Of a stretch of DNA of 15,185 nt, positions 6,334 to 13,114 are shown piece by piece. The stretch is from Oscillospiraceae bacterium (GTDB taxonomy: Bacteria > Bacillota > Clostridia > Oscillospirales > Oscillospiraceae): the NCBI GenBank assembly GCA_016302405.1, contig JAEDNR010000043.1:1-15185 (forward strand), given 5' to 3'. The translations under genes and the position numbers were made by a program. The notes beneath the pieces were generated by a model. That model saw nothing but the letters and a program-made list of their open reading frames with translations, was not told where the DNA came from and made no database searches. Every line of letters starts with the position of its first letter. Positions within the stretch are counted from its first letter, which is position 1.

Positions 6334-7914
6334 TCACCTGCCCTTCGAAGTAAAGGAAATTCTGGGATCCACCGTGGAAATCAGGATGTCGCCCATAATG
6401 TTGGAGAGCACCGTCAGCACGGCGTAGAACAGGGTAACGCCTACGATAACGCCGTTGTCGTACTTGTTGATGGCCTGGGTCAGCAGGTTGCCCGCGCCGG
6501 GGACGGAGTAAATACGCTCGGTGATGATGGCGCCGGTCATGGCAAAGAGGAGGCTGCCGGGAATGCCGTGGACAATGGGAATGGCGGCGTTCTTCCAGAT
6601 GTGCTTGGTGAAGATCTCAGTCTCGGAAAGGCCGCCGCTGCGGGCGAACTTAACGTAGTCGGAGTTCATCTGGTCGATCATATACCGGCGCATCCACTTC
6701 ATGAGGTTAGCGATGCTGGGCAGGGCCAGGGAGATGATGGGCAGGACGTACATGGCTGCGGTGCCGTTATCCATATCAAAGGTGGTGGGCAGCTTGAACA
6801 GGGCGCCGCCCACGGCCTTGAACAGGAAGATATACGCCAGGGAGGGCACCGCGATGATGAAGATGATATAGAAAGTACCCACCTTGTCCAGGATACCGTC
6901 CTTATACCGGGACATCAGGATGCCCAGAGGCAGGCCGATGAGATAGGCGATGATGGTCGCGATAATACCGATGACAAAGGAGAAGCCCAGCTTGGAGTAA
7001 TTGGCCTTGTGGGTAATGGTATGGGTGTAGTCGTCCACGAACCGGGATGCGTACATAGCGTTCTGGCCCAGGGATCCGGCCACATAGGTGGCGGAGTGGA
7101 GGTCGTCGGCGCTTTCCTCCACCAGTCCGGTGGGGTACTCCACGGTATCCTTGACATAGGAGCCCTGGGTGGCGGTCATGGTCTCGAACACGTCAACTCC
7201 CCGGTTTACCGTGTAGCTTTCGCCCAGGTTCAGCGTGACGAAGTTCTGGTGAATAAAGGGGAACTTATTGTCAAAGTAAAGCAGATATTTGTGCAGCGTG
7301 CCGTTGCCAATAATGGCGGGGGAGAACTTCTCGCCGCCGTACACCGGGTCGTGCAGGGTAAAGGTCAGGGCCCGTTCACCAATGTCCACGGACTCGTCCA
7401 CATAGTGCACGTTATCAAAGAAGAGCATGTTGGTGAAATAGGCCAGCACACGCTTGATGAGGGGCCTGTCCCGGCTGGCGAAGATCACCGCCTGACCGCC
7501 GTCCTTTACCTGGCCGTTGCTTTTTCTGTCCGCGTCCAGCCGGGTAATGGTATAGCCCTGGGATTCATAAAGCTCCGTAAATTTCGCGATATATTCGTTG
7601 GCGGTTTCGGAAGCTTTCTCCGGAGTAATGCCGATCTTCAGAGCCGCAGAACGGGTCTCGTCATCGATCTCCCCGGAAGCAAGCAGTCCCTTGATATAGT
7701 CGGAATAGGTCGCGTAATCAATATAGCCGAATGCCTGATAGCGGCTCTGCTCGTAGGTGGTTCGGGCGTTGCTCTGCATTTTGGAATAGTTCGGGTCGCC
7801 TGCAAAGATGACGGTACGGTCCATAAGGGAGTACACCAGTACCATAATCATCACAACAACACAAACCGCAGACAAGATGCCTTTCACAATTCGGATAAGT
7901 GTATATTTTGCCAC
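6334..7914 (-). CDS. oppB: Oligopeptide ABC transporter permease with an enlarged outer domain (OppB-like)
   Basis: A 526-residue permease, against about 305-340 usually. Helix 1 is at about 11-30 and helix 2 only at about 309-333; the roughly 275 residues between should lie outside the membrane. The end of that stretch (NLGESYTVNRGVDVFETM, from 229) matches the normal periplasmic loop, so the truly extra part is about 32-205. The rest is canonical: coupling loop DYVKFARSGG...IWKNAAIP (419-446), ERIYSVPGAGNLL (466-478) and a DPRISF end. The start is GTG with a weak AAGGG ribosome site; no better start is seen. It is separated from oppA by about 300 bases holding a terminator hairpin and a MITE-like element, so it probably depends on readthrough from the oppA promoter. 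Confidence 0.92.
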   Translation of the reverse strand: MAKYTLIRIVKGILSAVCVVVMIMVLVYSLMDRTVIFAGDPNYSKMQSNARTTYEQSRYQAFGYIDYATYSDYIKGLLASGEIDDETRSAALKIGITPEKASETANEYIAKFTELYESQGYTITRLDADRKSNGQVKDGGQAVIFASRDRPLIKRVLAYFTNMLFFDNVHYVDESVDIGERALTFTLHDPVYGGEKFSPAIIGNGTLHKYLLYFDNKFPFIHQNFVTLNLGESYTVNRGVDVFETMTATQGSYVKDTVEYPTGLVEESADDLHSATYVAGSLGQNAMYASRFVDDYTHTITHKANYSKLGFSFVIGIIATIIAYLIGLPLGILMSRYKDGILDKVGTFYIIFIIAVPSLAYIFLFKAVGGALFKLPTTFDMDNGTAAMYVLPIISLALPSIANLMKWMRRYMIDQMNSDYVKFARSGGLSETEIFTKHIWKNAAIPIVHGIPGSLLFAMTGAIITERIYSVPGAGNLLTQAINKYDNGVIVGVTLFYAVLTVLSNIMGDILISTVDPRISFTSKGR

Positions 7915-7948
7915 GGTCTCACACCCTTGTCGTTATATTTTTGGGAAG

Positions 7949-8134
7949 GGGGCTGTTAAAAAACTGTCATTGCGCGCGGAAGAACGGGGGAGTAAAAGAT
8001 TCCACTTTAGTCAGCTTCCGCATATTTCCGGATCTTATCCGCCGGAATTTCTTTCCAGCCGGACTTTCCGCGCCTGTCCGTTCGGAAGTCCGAAAGAAAC
8101 ACGCGGTCGGCAATAACGGTTTTTTAACAGCCCC
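7949..8134. mobile_element. MITE-like element between oppA and oppB
   Basis: A 186-bp non-coding block bounded by perfect 16-bp inverted ends: GGGGCTGTTAAAAAAC (7949-7964) and its reverse complement (8119-8134). The match continues imperfectly inward for about ten more bases (ATTGC on both sides). A smaller inverted repeat, CGGACTTTCCG/CGGAAGTCCG, lies inside. There is no transposase and no clear target-site duplication. Size and structure fit a miniature inverted-repeat transposable element; the parent family is not identified. Confidence 0.65.
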
Positions 8135-8155
8135 TCTCAGGGTTGATAGAGCAAA

Positions 8156-8181
8156 GTGTGGGGGAGAAATCTCCCCCACAC
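8156..8181 (-). terminator. Terminator/attenuator hairpin after oppA
   Basis: A perfect 12-bp stem, GTGTGGGGGAGA paired with TCTCCCCCACAC (8156-8167 with 8170-8181), about 30 bases past the oppA stop, followed on the minus strand by TTTGCTCT. The U-tract is imperfect, so partial termination is plausible. This would give much more oppA than oppBCDF message, a common arrangement for binding-protein importers. Confidence 0.75.
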
Positions 8182-8211
8182 AAGGCTCTTACTCAGATGG
8201 TGTTGTACGGA

Positions 8212-10458
8212 TTAGTACAGGCCGATGCTCTTGCACATATAGCCGTAGGGCTGAATGGTATCCAGGAAGCTCTGGGCATCGCCGTAGTCAGGGCCCCAGC
8301 CGGAGACACCGGGAGCGGTATCGTAGTTGGCCTCGGCGCCGTTGCTGTTACGGTAGTAAGCATAGGTGTAAGAGGTGGAGTCAGCAAAGGCAACCAGATC
8401 AATGATGATCTTGCCGCCGGTCACGTTCTCGATGGACTGCTTGTAAGCATTCACACGGTTGGTGACGGACTCGGAGAAGGAGCCGTAGGGCACGTCGATG
8501 TGGATGGGCTTCTCAGCGGAAACCTCAACACCGATCTGAGCCAGCTCGGCAACAGCCTTCTCCAGGTAAGCAGCGGCGGCATCGGCATTGAACCAGCCGT
8601 CGAAGCCGTCACCGGAGCCGGCGCCAGCGTCAGCCTCGGGATCCCAAACCTTCAGAGGCACGCCGTCAGCGTCCAGCTGGGCCTGCTCGATGACACCGAA
8701 GTAGGTGCCGGCAGGGAAGGTGGTAGCGGTGCCGTTGATGTCAACGGTGACCTCATCGGCGGTCTTCTGGAAGGTACCGGGGGTGTAGGAGTTCTTCAGA
8801 GCGGCGAACTTCAGATCCTCGCCCACGATGGTGGCGTTGAACGCGCCGCGGTCAAAGGCCATGGCCAGAGCCAGACGGAAGTTCTGGTTGCTCAGAGCGT
8901 CACGGGTGCGGACCTTCTCCTCCTCGGACTTGGTGGACACACCGACGGTGTTGTCGTTGAAGTTGGCGAAGGAAGCACGGTTCAGGTTGACCCAGCCGCA
9001 GTAGCAGGTAGCGTCGTTCTTGGTGGTGTAGCTGTACAGGTCGAAGTAGGTCTCATCGGCGCCCTCAGGCTTCTCTTCCTTGGCAAGAACCAGGGCGGAG
9101 GAGTTGAAGGAGCAGCCGGCCACGGTGCCCGCCTTCGCCTCGTTGTAGGCGCGGAGGGTGTCGGAACCGTCGTTGTAGTACATGTTCATGTTGGGGGTGT
9201 TGACAGCCTCGGCGTTCCAGTAGGCGGGGTTGGCAACATAGCTGGTCACGTTCTTCTCGGTGAAGTTCTTCACCAGGTAAGCGCCGCAGTAAGCGATGTT
9301 GGCGGGGCTGGTGCCGTAGTTGCCGGAGGTGTACTCATCACCGTCCACGCTGAAGGTGCCGCCCTGTGCCTTATAGAAAGCACGGTTCAGAGGAGCGAAG
9401 CAGCCGTAGCCCATCATGGACAGGAAAGCGGGGAAAGGAGCTTCCAGGGTGTACTCCAGGGTGTAGTCGTCGATCGCCTTGACGCCGACCTCAGCAAAGT
9501 CGGTGACCTCGCCGTTCAGGTAAGCATCGTAGTTCTTGATGCCGCAGCCGTCGCTGGAGGTCAACAGGTAGCCCAGAGCGTCGTTGTTGTCGATCAGGTG
9601 AGCCATGGAGGCGACCCAGTCGTCAGCGGTGACCTCGCCGATCTCACGGCCCTGCTGGTCAACCCACTTCACGCCCTGACGCAGGTGGAAGGTGTAGACA
9701 GTGCCGTCCTCGTTCACTTCAACGCTCTCGGCCAGGGCGGGCTGCTGCACGTCCTTGGCATCGTACTCCAGCAGGGGGGAGTAAGTAGGGGCGATGAAGT
9801 AAGCATCGGAGGTGTAGGAAGAAGCGATGCAGTCCCAGGTGGCGATCTCGTAGCTGGTGAAGAAGTTCCAGGTGTCGGTCAGGGTGTAGCCCTTGTCAGC
9901 CAGGTAAGCCTTGGCAGCGGCGAACCAGGCATCGGCATCCTCGGACTCGCCCCACAGAGCGGTCAGAGCGTCCCGGTCGGTGGACTTGATCAGCTCGTTG
10001 GTGACCAGGGTGGTGTAGAATCTGTACTCGTCCAGGCCCCAGGAAGTGGTGGTGGCGGAACGGGGCACAGCACGGTTCATGGCGTAAGCGCCGCCGTTGC
10101 CGTAGACAGGCATGAACACGCCGGACTCCATCAGCTTGGCCTCAGCGATAGCCATCTTCGCAAGACGCAGATCCAGGTCAATGACCTCGGACTTGGCATC
10201 CTGGTAGTAGGTGTTGAACTCGCCCAGGTTGTACTCGTAGAGAGCGTCGGAAGCCTCGTCGTAGTCCATGGCGCTGATGGCTTCCCAGTCGGGACCGGTG
10301 TAGACATCAACGGGCTCGGTTACCTCTTCGGTAGGAGCGGGCTCCGTGGTTGCGGGAGCGGTGGTCTCTGCGGGCTTCTCATTGCCGGCGCAGGCGACCA
10401 GGCTCAGCATCATGGTCAGCACGAGCAGCATAGCCATGAGCTTGGTGAACTTTTTCAT
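8212..10458 (-). CDS. oppA: Oligopeptide-binding lipoprotein, apparently circularly permuted (OppA-like)
   Basis: A 748-residue lipoprotein that should capture peptide outside the membrane and deliver it to OppBC. The lipobox is LVAC (Cys23), followed by a Thr/Pro/Glu linker to about 55. The family 5 core starts near residue 198, with AESVEVNEDG and VYTFHLRQGVKW (to 265), TADDWV (278-283), then lobe II, and finishes with SGWGPDYGDAQSFL near 719-732, stopping 16 residues later. In ordinary family members about 80-100 residues follow that motif, ending in R-x(n)-AExxL-x(n)-PVY. Here that pattern appears near the N-terminus: RLAKMAIAEAKLMESGVFMP (98-117), VYG, then a YRFYTTLVTN strand (145-154). 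I infer circular permutation. Ribosome site GGAGG lies eight bases before the ATG. A terminator directly after the stop argues against a lost 3' end. Confidence 0.93.
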   Translation of the reverse strand: MKKFTKLMAMLLVLTMMLSLVACAGNEKPAETTAPATTEPAPTEEVTEPVDVYTGPDWEAISAMDYDEASDALYEYNLGEFNTYYQDAKSEVIDLDLRLAKMAIAEAKLMESGVFMPVYGNGGAYAMNRAVPRSATTTSWGLDEYRFYTTLVTNELIKSTDRDALTALWGESEDADAWFAAAKAYLADKGYTLTDTWNFFTSYEIATWDCIASSYTSDAYFIAPTYSPLLEYDAKDVQQPALAESVEVNEDGTVYTFHLRQGVKWVDQQGREIGEVTADDWVASMAHLIDNNDALGYLLTSSDGCGIKNYDAYLNGEVTDFAEVGVKAIDDYTLEYTLEAPFPAFLSMMGYGCFAPLNRAFYKAQGGTFSVDGDEYTSGNYGTSPANIAYCGAYLVKNFTEKNVTSYVANPAYWNAEAVNTPNMNMYYNDGSDTLRAYNEAKAGTVAGCSFNSSALVLAKEEKPEGADETYFDLYSYTTKNDATCYCGWVNLNRASFANFNDNTVGVSTKSEEEKVRTRDALSNQNFRLALAMAFDRGAFNATIVGEDLKFAALKNSYTPGTFQKTADEVTVDINGTATTFPAGTYFGVIEQAQLDADGVPLKVWDPEADAGAGSGDGFDGWFNADAAAAYLEKAVAELAQIGVEVSAEKPIHIDVPYGSFSESVTNRVNAYKQSIENVTGGKIIIDLVAFADSTSYTYAYYRNSNGAEANYDTAPGVSGWGPDYGDAQSFLDTIQPYGYMCKSIGLY

Positions 10459-10571
10459 TCAGAATTCCTCCCTCTGAAATTAATGACAATTGTTTTTTAA
10501 ACAACAGTCTACAAATTTTTACCCCTTTCAGGGCTGTCCCTCCCCGGGATAGAGTTACCCCCGGAAAAGAA
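10459..10571 (-). promoter_or_regulatory. oppA 5' leader of about 113 bases
   Basis: The untranslated leader from the predicted start site to the ATG holds small inverted repeats: CCGGG/CCCGG (10544-10548 with 10560-10564), AGGG/CCCT around 10530-10541, and TTGTTT/AAACAA (10490-10504). I do not recognise a known riboswitch or T-box. It could be a simple structured leader. Confidence 0.35.
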
Positions 10572-10578
10572 TATTAAT

Positions 10579-10607
10579 ATTATGCACTGTCCGCCACTCG
10601 TTGTCAA
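10579..10607 (-). promoter_or_regulatory. Sigma-A-type promoter of the opp operon
   Basis: On the minus strand a perfect TTGACA (10602-10607) is followed after 17 bases by CATAAT (10579-10584), five of six to consensus. It lies about 120 bases before the oppA ATG. A 7-bp dyad, TTTTGTA/TACAAAA (10614-10620 with 10634-10640), sits just upstream of the -35 box and is a candidate regulator site. Confidence 0.85.
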
Positions 10608-10759
10608 ATGTTTTTTTGTATTTCATCGGTTTTTACAAAATGTGAACAAACTACATCCTTTTTTTGTGCGCAAAGACGAACTGCCCTCGATTCAAATAAT
10701 TTTTATCCCGTTTTTTCTGTTTTTGCAGGTAACAGTGGGAAGGCGGGCGGAGACAGTGG
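10608..10759. other. T-rich intergenic stretch, no gene seen
   Basis: On the plus strand this is rich in T-runs and has no frame with a ribosome site or recognisable product. The only structure seen is the TTTTGTA/TACAAAA dyad at 10614-10640, next to the oppA promoter. Confidence 0.5.
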
Positions 10760-10776
10760 GTCAATTGACAATTCGG

Positions 10777-10805
10777 ATTATCGGCTTTTGTAAGCACACT
10801 GACAA
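10777..10805 (-). promoter_or_regulatory. Possible repeat-borne promoter
   Basis: Within the repeat, TTGTCA (10800-10805) and GATAAT (10777-10782) are 17 bases apart on the minus strand, each five of six to consensus. It points toward oppA, about 320 bases away. The related copy near 15028-15056 keeps the -35 but has a poor -10. Confidence 0.4.
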
Positions 10806-10851
10806 ATTGGAATTTGTAGGGCTGTTTGGGCAGTGGTCTGCGGGCCGATGC

Positions 10852-10911
10852 GGTACGCGGCCTTGCCCCCGCATTTATGAGGGGGGCAAGGCGTCTATCC
10901 GCCCGCGTACC
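10852..10911 (-). terminator. Long GC-rich hairpin in the repeat, likely terminating the upstream gene
   Basis: An outer stem GGTACGCGG/CCGCGTACC (10852-10860 with 10903-10911) encloses an inner 11-bp stem GCCTTGCCCCC/GGGGGCAAGGC (10860-10870 with 10882-10892). It lies 15 bases past the isomerase-peptidase stop codon. No U-tract follows, so its role as a terminator is inferred. Confidence 0.45.
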
Positions 10912-10925
10912 TTAATTGTCCATTG

Positions 10926-12863
10926 TCAATTGTCAATTCCCAAAAACGCTTCCCATCTTGTCAGGGCGGCAGCGCATTTTTCGCACAGATAGTCCCGCGC
11001 CGTATCGTTTCCCTCGCCGCAGCGGATGCAGCCCGGCAGCGTCACCAGCTTCGGCTGGAAGGTGTAGAACAGAATTCCGCCGGAGAGGACCTCCTCCTTC
11101 GTAAACCGGTCGGTCTTGTAGCCGTCCAGCCTGGCGTAGTTTTTCAGGTTGGAGTCCCGCACCGTGACGGTGCCGTCCTCATAGCCCCGGGAGAGTACCA
11201 GGAAGTGGCCACCGGTGGTAAACACCCCGTGGATCTGCAGCGTCACGATGGGGTCGCCCTGCTGCAGCTTTGCCAGAATATCCTCCCAGCTTCGCAGCTG
11301 GCTTGACGCGTAAAACCCCAGATCCGCCGGGCCGTTGAGGAAAATGGTGCCGTCGGCGCCTATCTCCCCGTAGTACTGGGGAAAAAGCTCCACGATCATC
11401 GCCGGGGTATACACCGTGTCGGTCATATAGGTGGAGACCATGGCCATGCTGCACATGCCGCAGCCGGCGATGCTCAGATACTGGCTTCCGAAGCGCAGAT
11501 TGCCGTAGTCCTGCTGTAAGTAAAGGGGCACCTCGGGGAAGCGCTGGAAGCCCACGTCCGGGTAGAGAAGGTCTTCGGCGCTGATGTCAGCCACGGTCAT
11601 GGGGGCCAGGGTCACCGCGCTGTAATCCACTTCCGCGGTGCCGTAGGATGCCGCCTGTTCCAGAAGGGCGTCTATGCAGGCGGACAGGGCAGCATCGGCC
11701 TCTTCCGCCTCCGCCTGGGTGCGGCGGCCCCGGAAATAGACGATGTGGAAGCCCAGCTCCGACCGGATCACCGCCGTGTCCCCCGGCTGCCGGGCGGGGT
11801 CAAAGCACCAGGTATCCAGGGGCTCAAGAAGCTGCCCTGCCTGGACGCCGGTGAGCAGCCCGCCGTCCGCCCGGGTGCCGGCGTCCATGGAATTTTCGTT
11901 TGCCAGCCGGGCAAAGTTGGAATCGCTGTTGCGGTAGGTCAGCCAGTGGCCGCTCCAATCTTTTAGCAGCTTGTCCGCCTTGGTTTTGCAGGCCGTCCAG
12001 GCCGCTTCCTCATTGGATTCGGGAATCAGGAGGCAATGGCGCAGGGAAACGGTGTCCGCGTCCGCCGACGCGCGCTTTGCTTCCTCCCAGGTCTTTTCCG
12101 TAAAGAACATGTAGGCAAGGTTCAGCGTTTCCGCCGCCGCCAGCACATCCGCCCCCCGGGTGCCCGCGAGAGAACCGATGCCCCCCACGCCCTGGCTTTC
12201 CGCCAGCTCCGTCAGAAGCGCCGGCAGGCTGTCCAAATATTCCTGGTGCACGCTGTTGGGGGTAAAGCAGTCCTTATCCGCGTACAGCACCTTTTCCGCC
12301 GGAATCCCGGCGGGGAAATAGGTTTCATGGTCTTCTGCCTTGGGCTGGAACAGCTCCTCCGTCACGGGCATGGGCTCCCGGGAAGCCAGAACCAGGGACT
12401 GCCGGCTCTGCCAGGAAGCGATGGCCTGGCGCAGGAAGTAATGCTGCCAGGAAAGGCCCTCGTCCGTCAGGGGGCAGACCTGCTCCTCCAGCGGGCGGGA
12501 CAAATCCGGCCCCGGTTCCCCGGTATAGCCGCAGACGGTAAGCCAGTACCAGGCCTGCAGCTGCCCCGCGGTAAGGCTGTCGGTACCCAGCCAGGCAACC
12601 GTAGTATCCGGGTCAAAGTCCTCCAGGGCCACAAGGTAGCTGTCCTTGCACCGCAGGCTCTCCGGATTTCCGTCCGCCGTTACCGGCAGTACCACCGCGG
12701 CGGCAAGGGTAGTCTCCGTCTGCTCCGGCACACCGGCAGGCGCTTTGGGGGACGGGCCGTCCCACACCAGCAGCGCGACCAGCACCGCCGCCGCGCAGAC
12801 GCAGGCTGCCGTCAGGCCCCAGATAACCCCGTTTCTCCCCCGGGCATTTTTCTTTCTCGCCAT
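10926..12863 (-). CDS. Membrane-anchored parvulin-like isomerase / C39-like cysteine peptidase fusion with zinc-ribbon tail
   Basis: A 645-residue multidomain protein. A Lys/Arg-rich start and one membrane helix (about 13-34) suggest the rest is outside. Residues 90-270 resemble the helical N-domain of SurA/PrsA proteins (VAWLGTDSLTAGQL). At 272-380 is a parvulin-like module: SLRHCLLIP, FARLANENSMD, DGGLLTG, LGFHIVYFRGR. At 445-600 is a C39-like papain-fold domain: VPLYLQQDYG with Gln450/451, SIAGCGMCSMAM with probable catalytic Cys468, GGHFLVL with His553, VRDSN with Asp570. The tail has CIRC (612-615) and CEKC (627-630), a zinc-ribbon-like pair. The ATG at 12863 is chosen over an in-frame GTG at 12917 because AAAAGGAG lies nine bases away. 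The last residues and stop codon fall inside a repeat. Substrate unknown. Confidence 0.85.
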   Translation of the reverse strand: MARKKNARGRNGVIWGLTAACVCAAAVLVALLVWDGPSPKAPAGVPEQTETTLAAAVVLPVTADGNPESLRCKDSYLVALEDFDPDTTVAWLGTDSLTAGQLQAWYWLTVCGYTGEPGPDLSRPLEEQVCPLTDEGLSWQHYFLRQAIASWQSRQSLVLASREPMPVTEELFQPKAEDHETYFPAGIPAEKVLYADKDCFTPNSVHQEYLDSLPALLTELAESQGVGGIGSLAGTRGADVLAAAETLNLAYMFFTEKTWEEAKRASADADTVSLRHCLLIPESNEEAAWTACKTKADKLLKDWSGHWLTYRNSDSNFARLANENSMDAGTRADGGLLTGVQAGQLLEPLDTWCFDPARQPGDTAVIRSELGFHIVYFRGRRTQAEAEEADAALSACIDALLEQAASYGTAEVDYSAVTLAPMTVADISAEDLLYPDVGFQRFPEVPLYLQQDYGNLRFGSQYLSIAGCGMCSMAMVSTYMTDTVYTPAMIVELFPQYYGEIGADGTIFLNGPADLGFYASSQLRSWEDILAKLQQGDPIVTLQIHGVFTTGGHFLVLSRGYEDGTVTVRDSNLKNYARLDGYKTDRFTKEEVLSGGILFYTFQPKLVTLPGCIRCGEGNDTARDYLCEKCAAALTRWEAFLGIDN

Positions 12864-12872
12864 GCGCCCTCG

Positions 12873-12880
12873 CTCCTTTT
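12873..12880 (-). promoter_or_regulatory. Ribosome binding site fixing the isomerase-peptidase start
   Basis: AAAAGGAG on the minus strand, nine bases before the ATG at 12863. The alternative GTG at 12917 has no comparable site and would add 18 hydrophilic residues before the membrane anchor. Confidence 0.75.
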
Positions 12881-12950
12881 CTGTCTTGTTATCGTTCCCC
12901 TTGCCGCAAAGCGGCACCGTACTTATTCATTAAGGTTATCGGCTGTTACT

Positions 12951-13102
12951 GAATTGACAATTGACAATTGACAGTTGACAATTATTGTGTCCCTACGGGA
13001 CGATTTTGAAATCATTTCTATCGTTCTCGTCCAAATTTTTTATTTTAAATCATCCCGGAGGGATTCCTTAATTGTCAATTGTTCATTGTCAATTGTCAAT
13101 TC
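12951..13102. mobile_element. Foldback element with long AATTGACA inverted ends (copy B)
   Basis: A 152-bp non-coding block. Read inward, both ends start GAATTGACAATTGACAAT and continue through a third and fourth AATTGACA-like unit into TCCCT-x-CGGGA-x-GATTT, an imperfect inverted repeat of about 50 bases per arm. The centre is AT-rich. There is no transposase and no evident target duplication. It begins 12 bases past the stop codon of the leucine-rich gene and may act as its terminator. Confidence 0.65.
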
Positions 13103-13114
13103 GACCTGCCTTGC

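Larger units (their letters stand above)
10760..10939. repeat. Composite repeat element with AATTGACA inverted ends (copy A)
   Basis: About 180 bp. The left end reads TCAATTGACAATTC (10761-10774) and the right end, on the minus strand, GAATTGACAATTGACAATGG (from 10939). Inside are a dyad ACAAATTGGAATTTGT (10802-10817) and a long GC-rich hairpin (10852-10911). The part 10778-10890 is closely related to 15031-15138. No coding capacity. The right end overlaps the 3' end of the isomerase-peptidase gene. Confidence 0.6.

Noticed and set aside
3574..7959. Plus-strand open frame of 1461 codons opposite oppB, oppC and oppD
   Set aside because: It lies antisense to four clearly homologous genes. Its product is dominated by Gly, His, Val, Leu and Asp, with no recognisable domain, as expected for the complement of GC-rich codons. 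It has no convincing ribosome site.
7967..8179. 70-codon minus-strand frame between oppA and oppB
   Set aside because: It covers the terminator hairpin and the MITE-like element and has no ribosome site or recognisable product.
8212..8300. oppA as a gene truncated by the MITE-like element
   Set aside because: A good terminator lies between the stop codon and the element, and the missing C-terminal block has a counterpart near the N-terminus. Loss by insertion does not explain this.
8143..10500. Plus-strand open frame of 785 codons opposite oppA
   Set aside because: Same reason: a Gly/Val-rich low-complexity product that covers a gene with clear family motifs and a good ribosome site on the other strand.
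12951..13102. CRISPR array from the repeated AATTGACA units
   Set aside because: The units are 7-8 bp with no spacers and are arranged as inverted ends; no cas genes are nearby.
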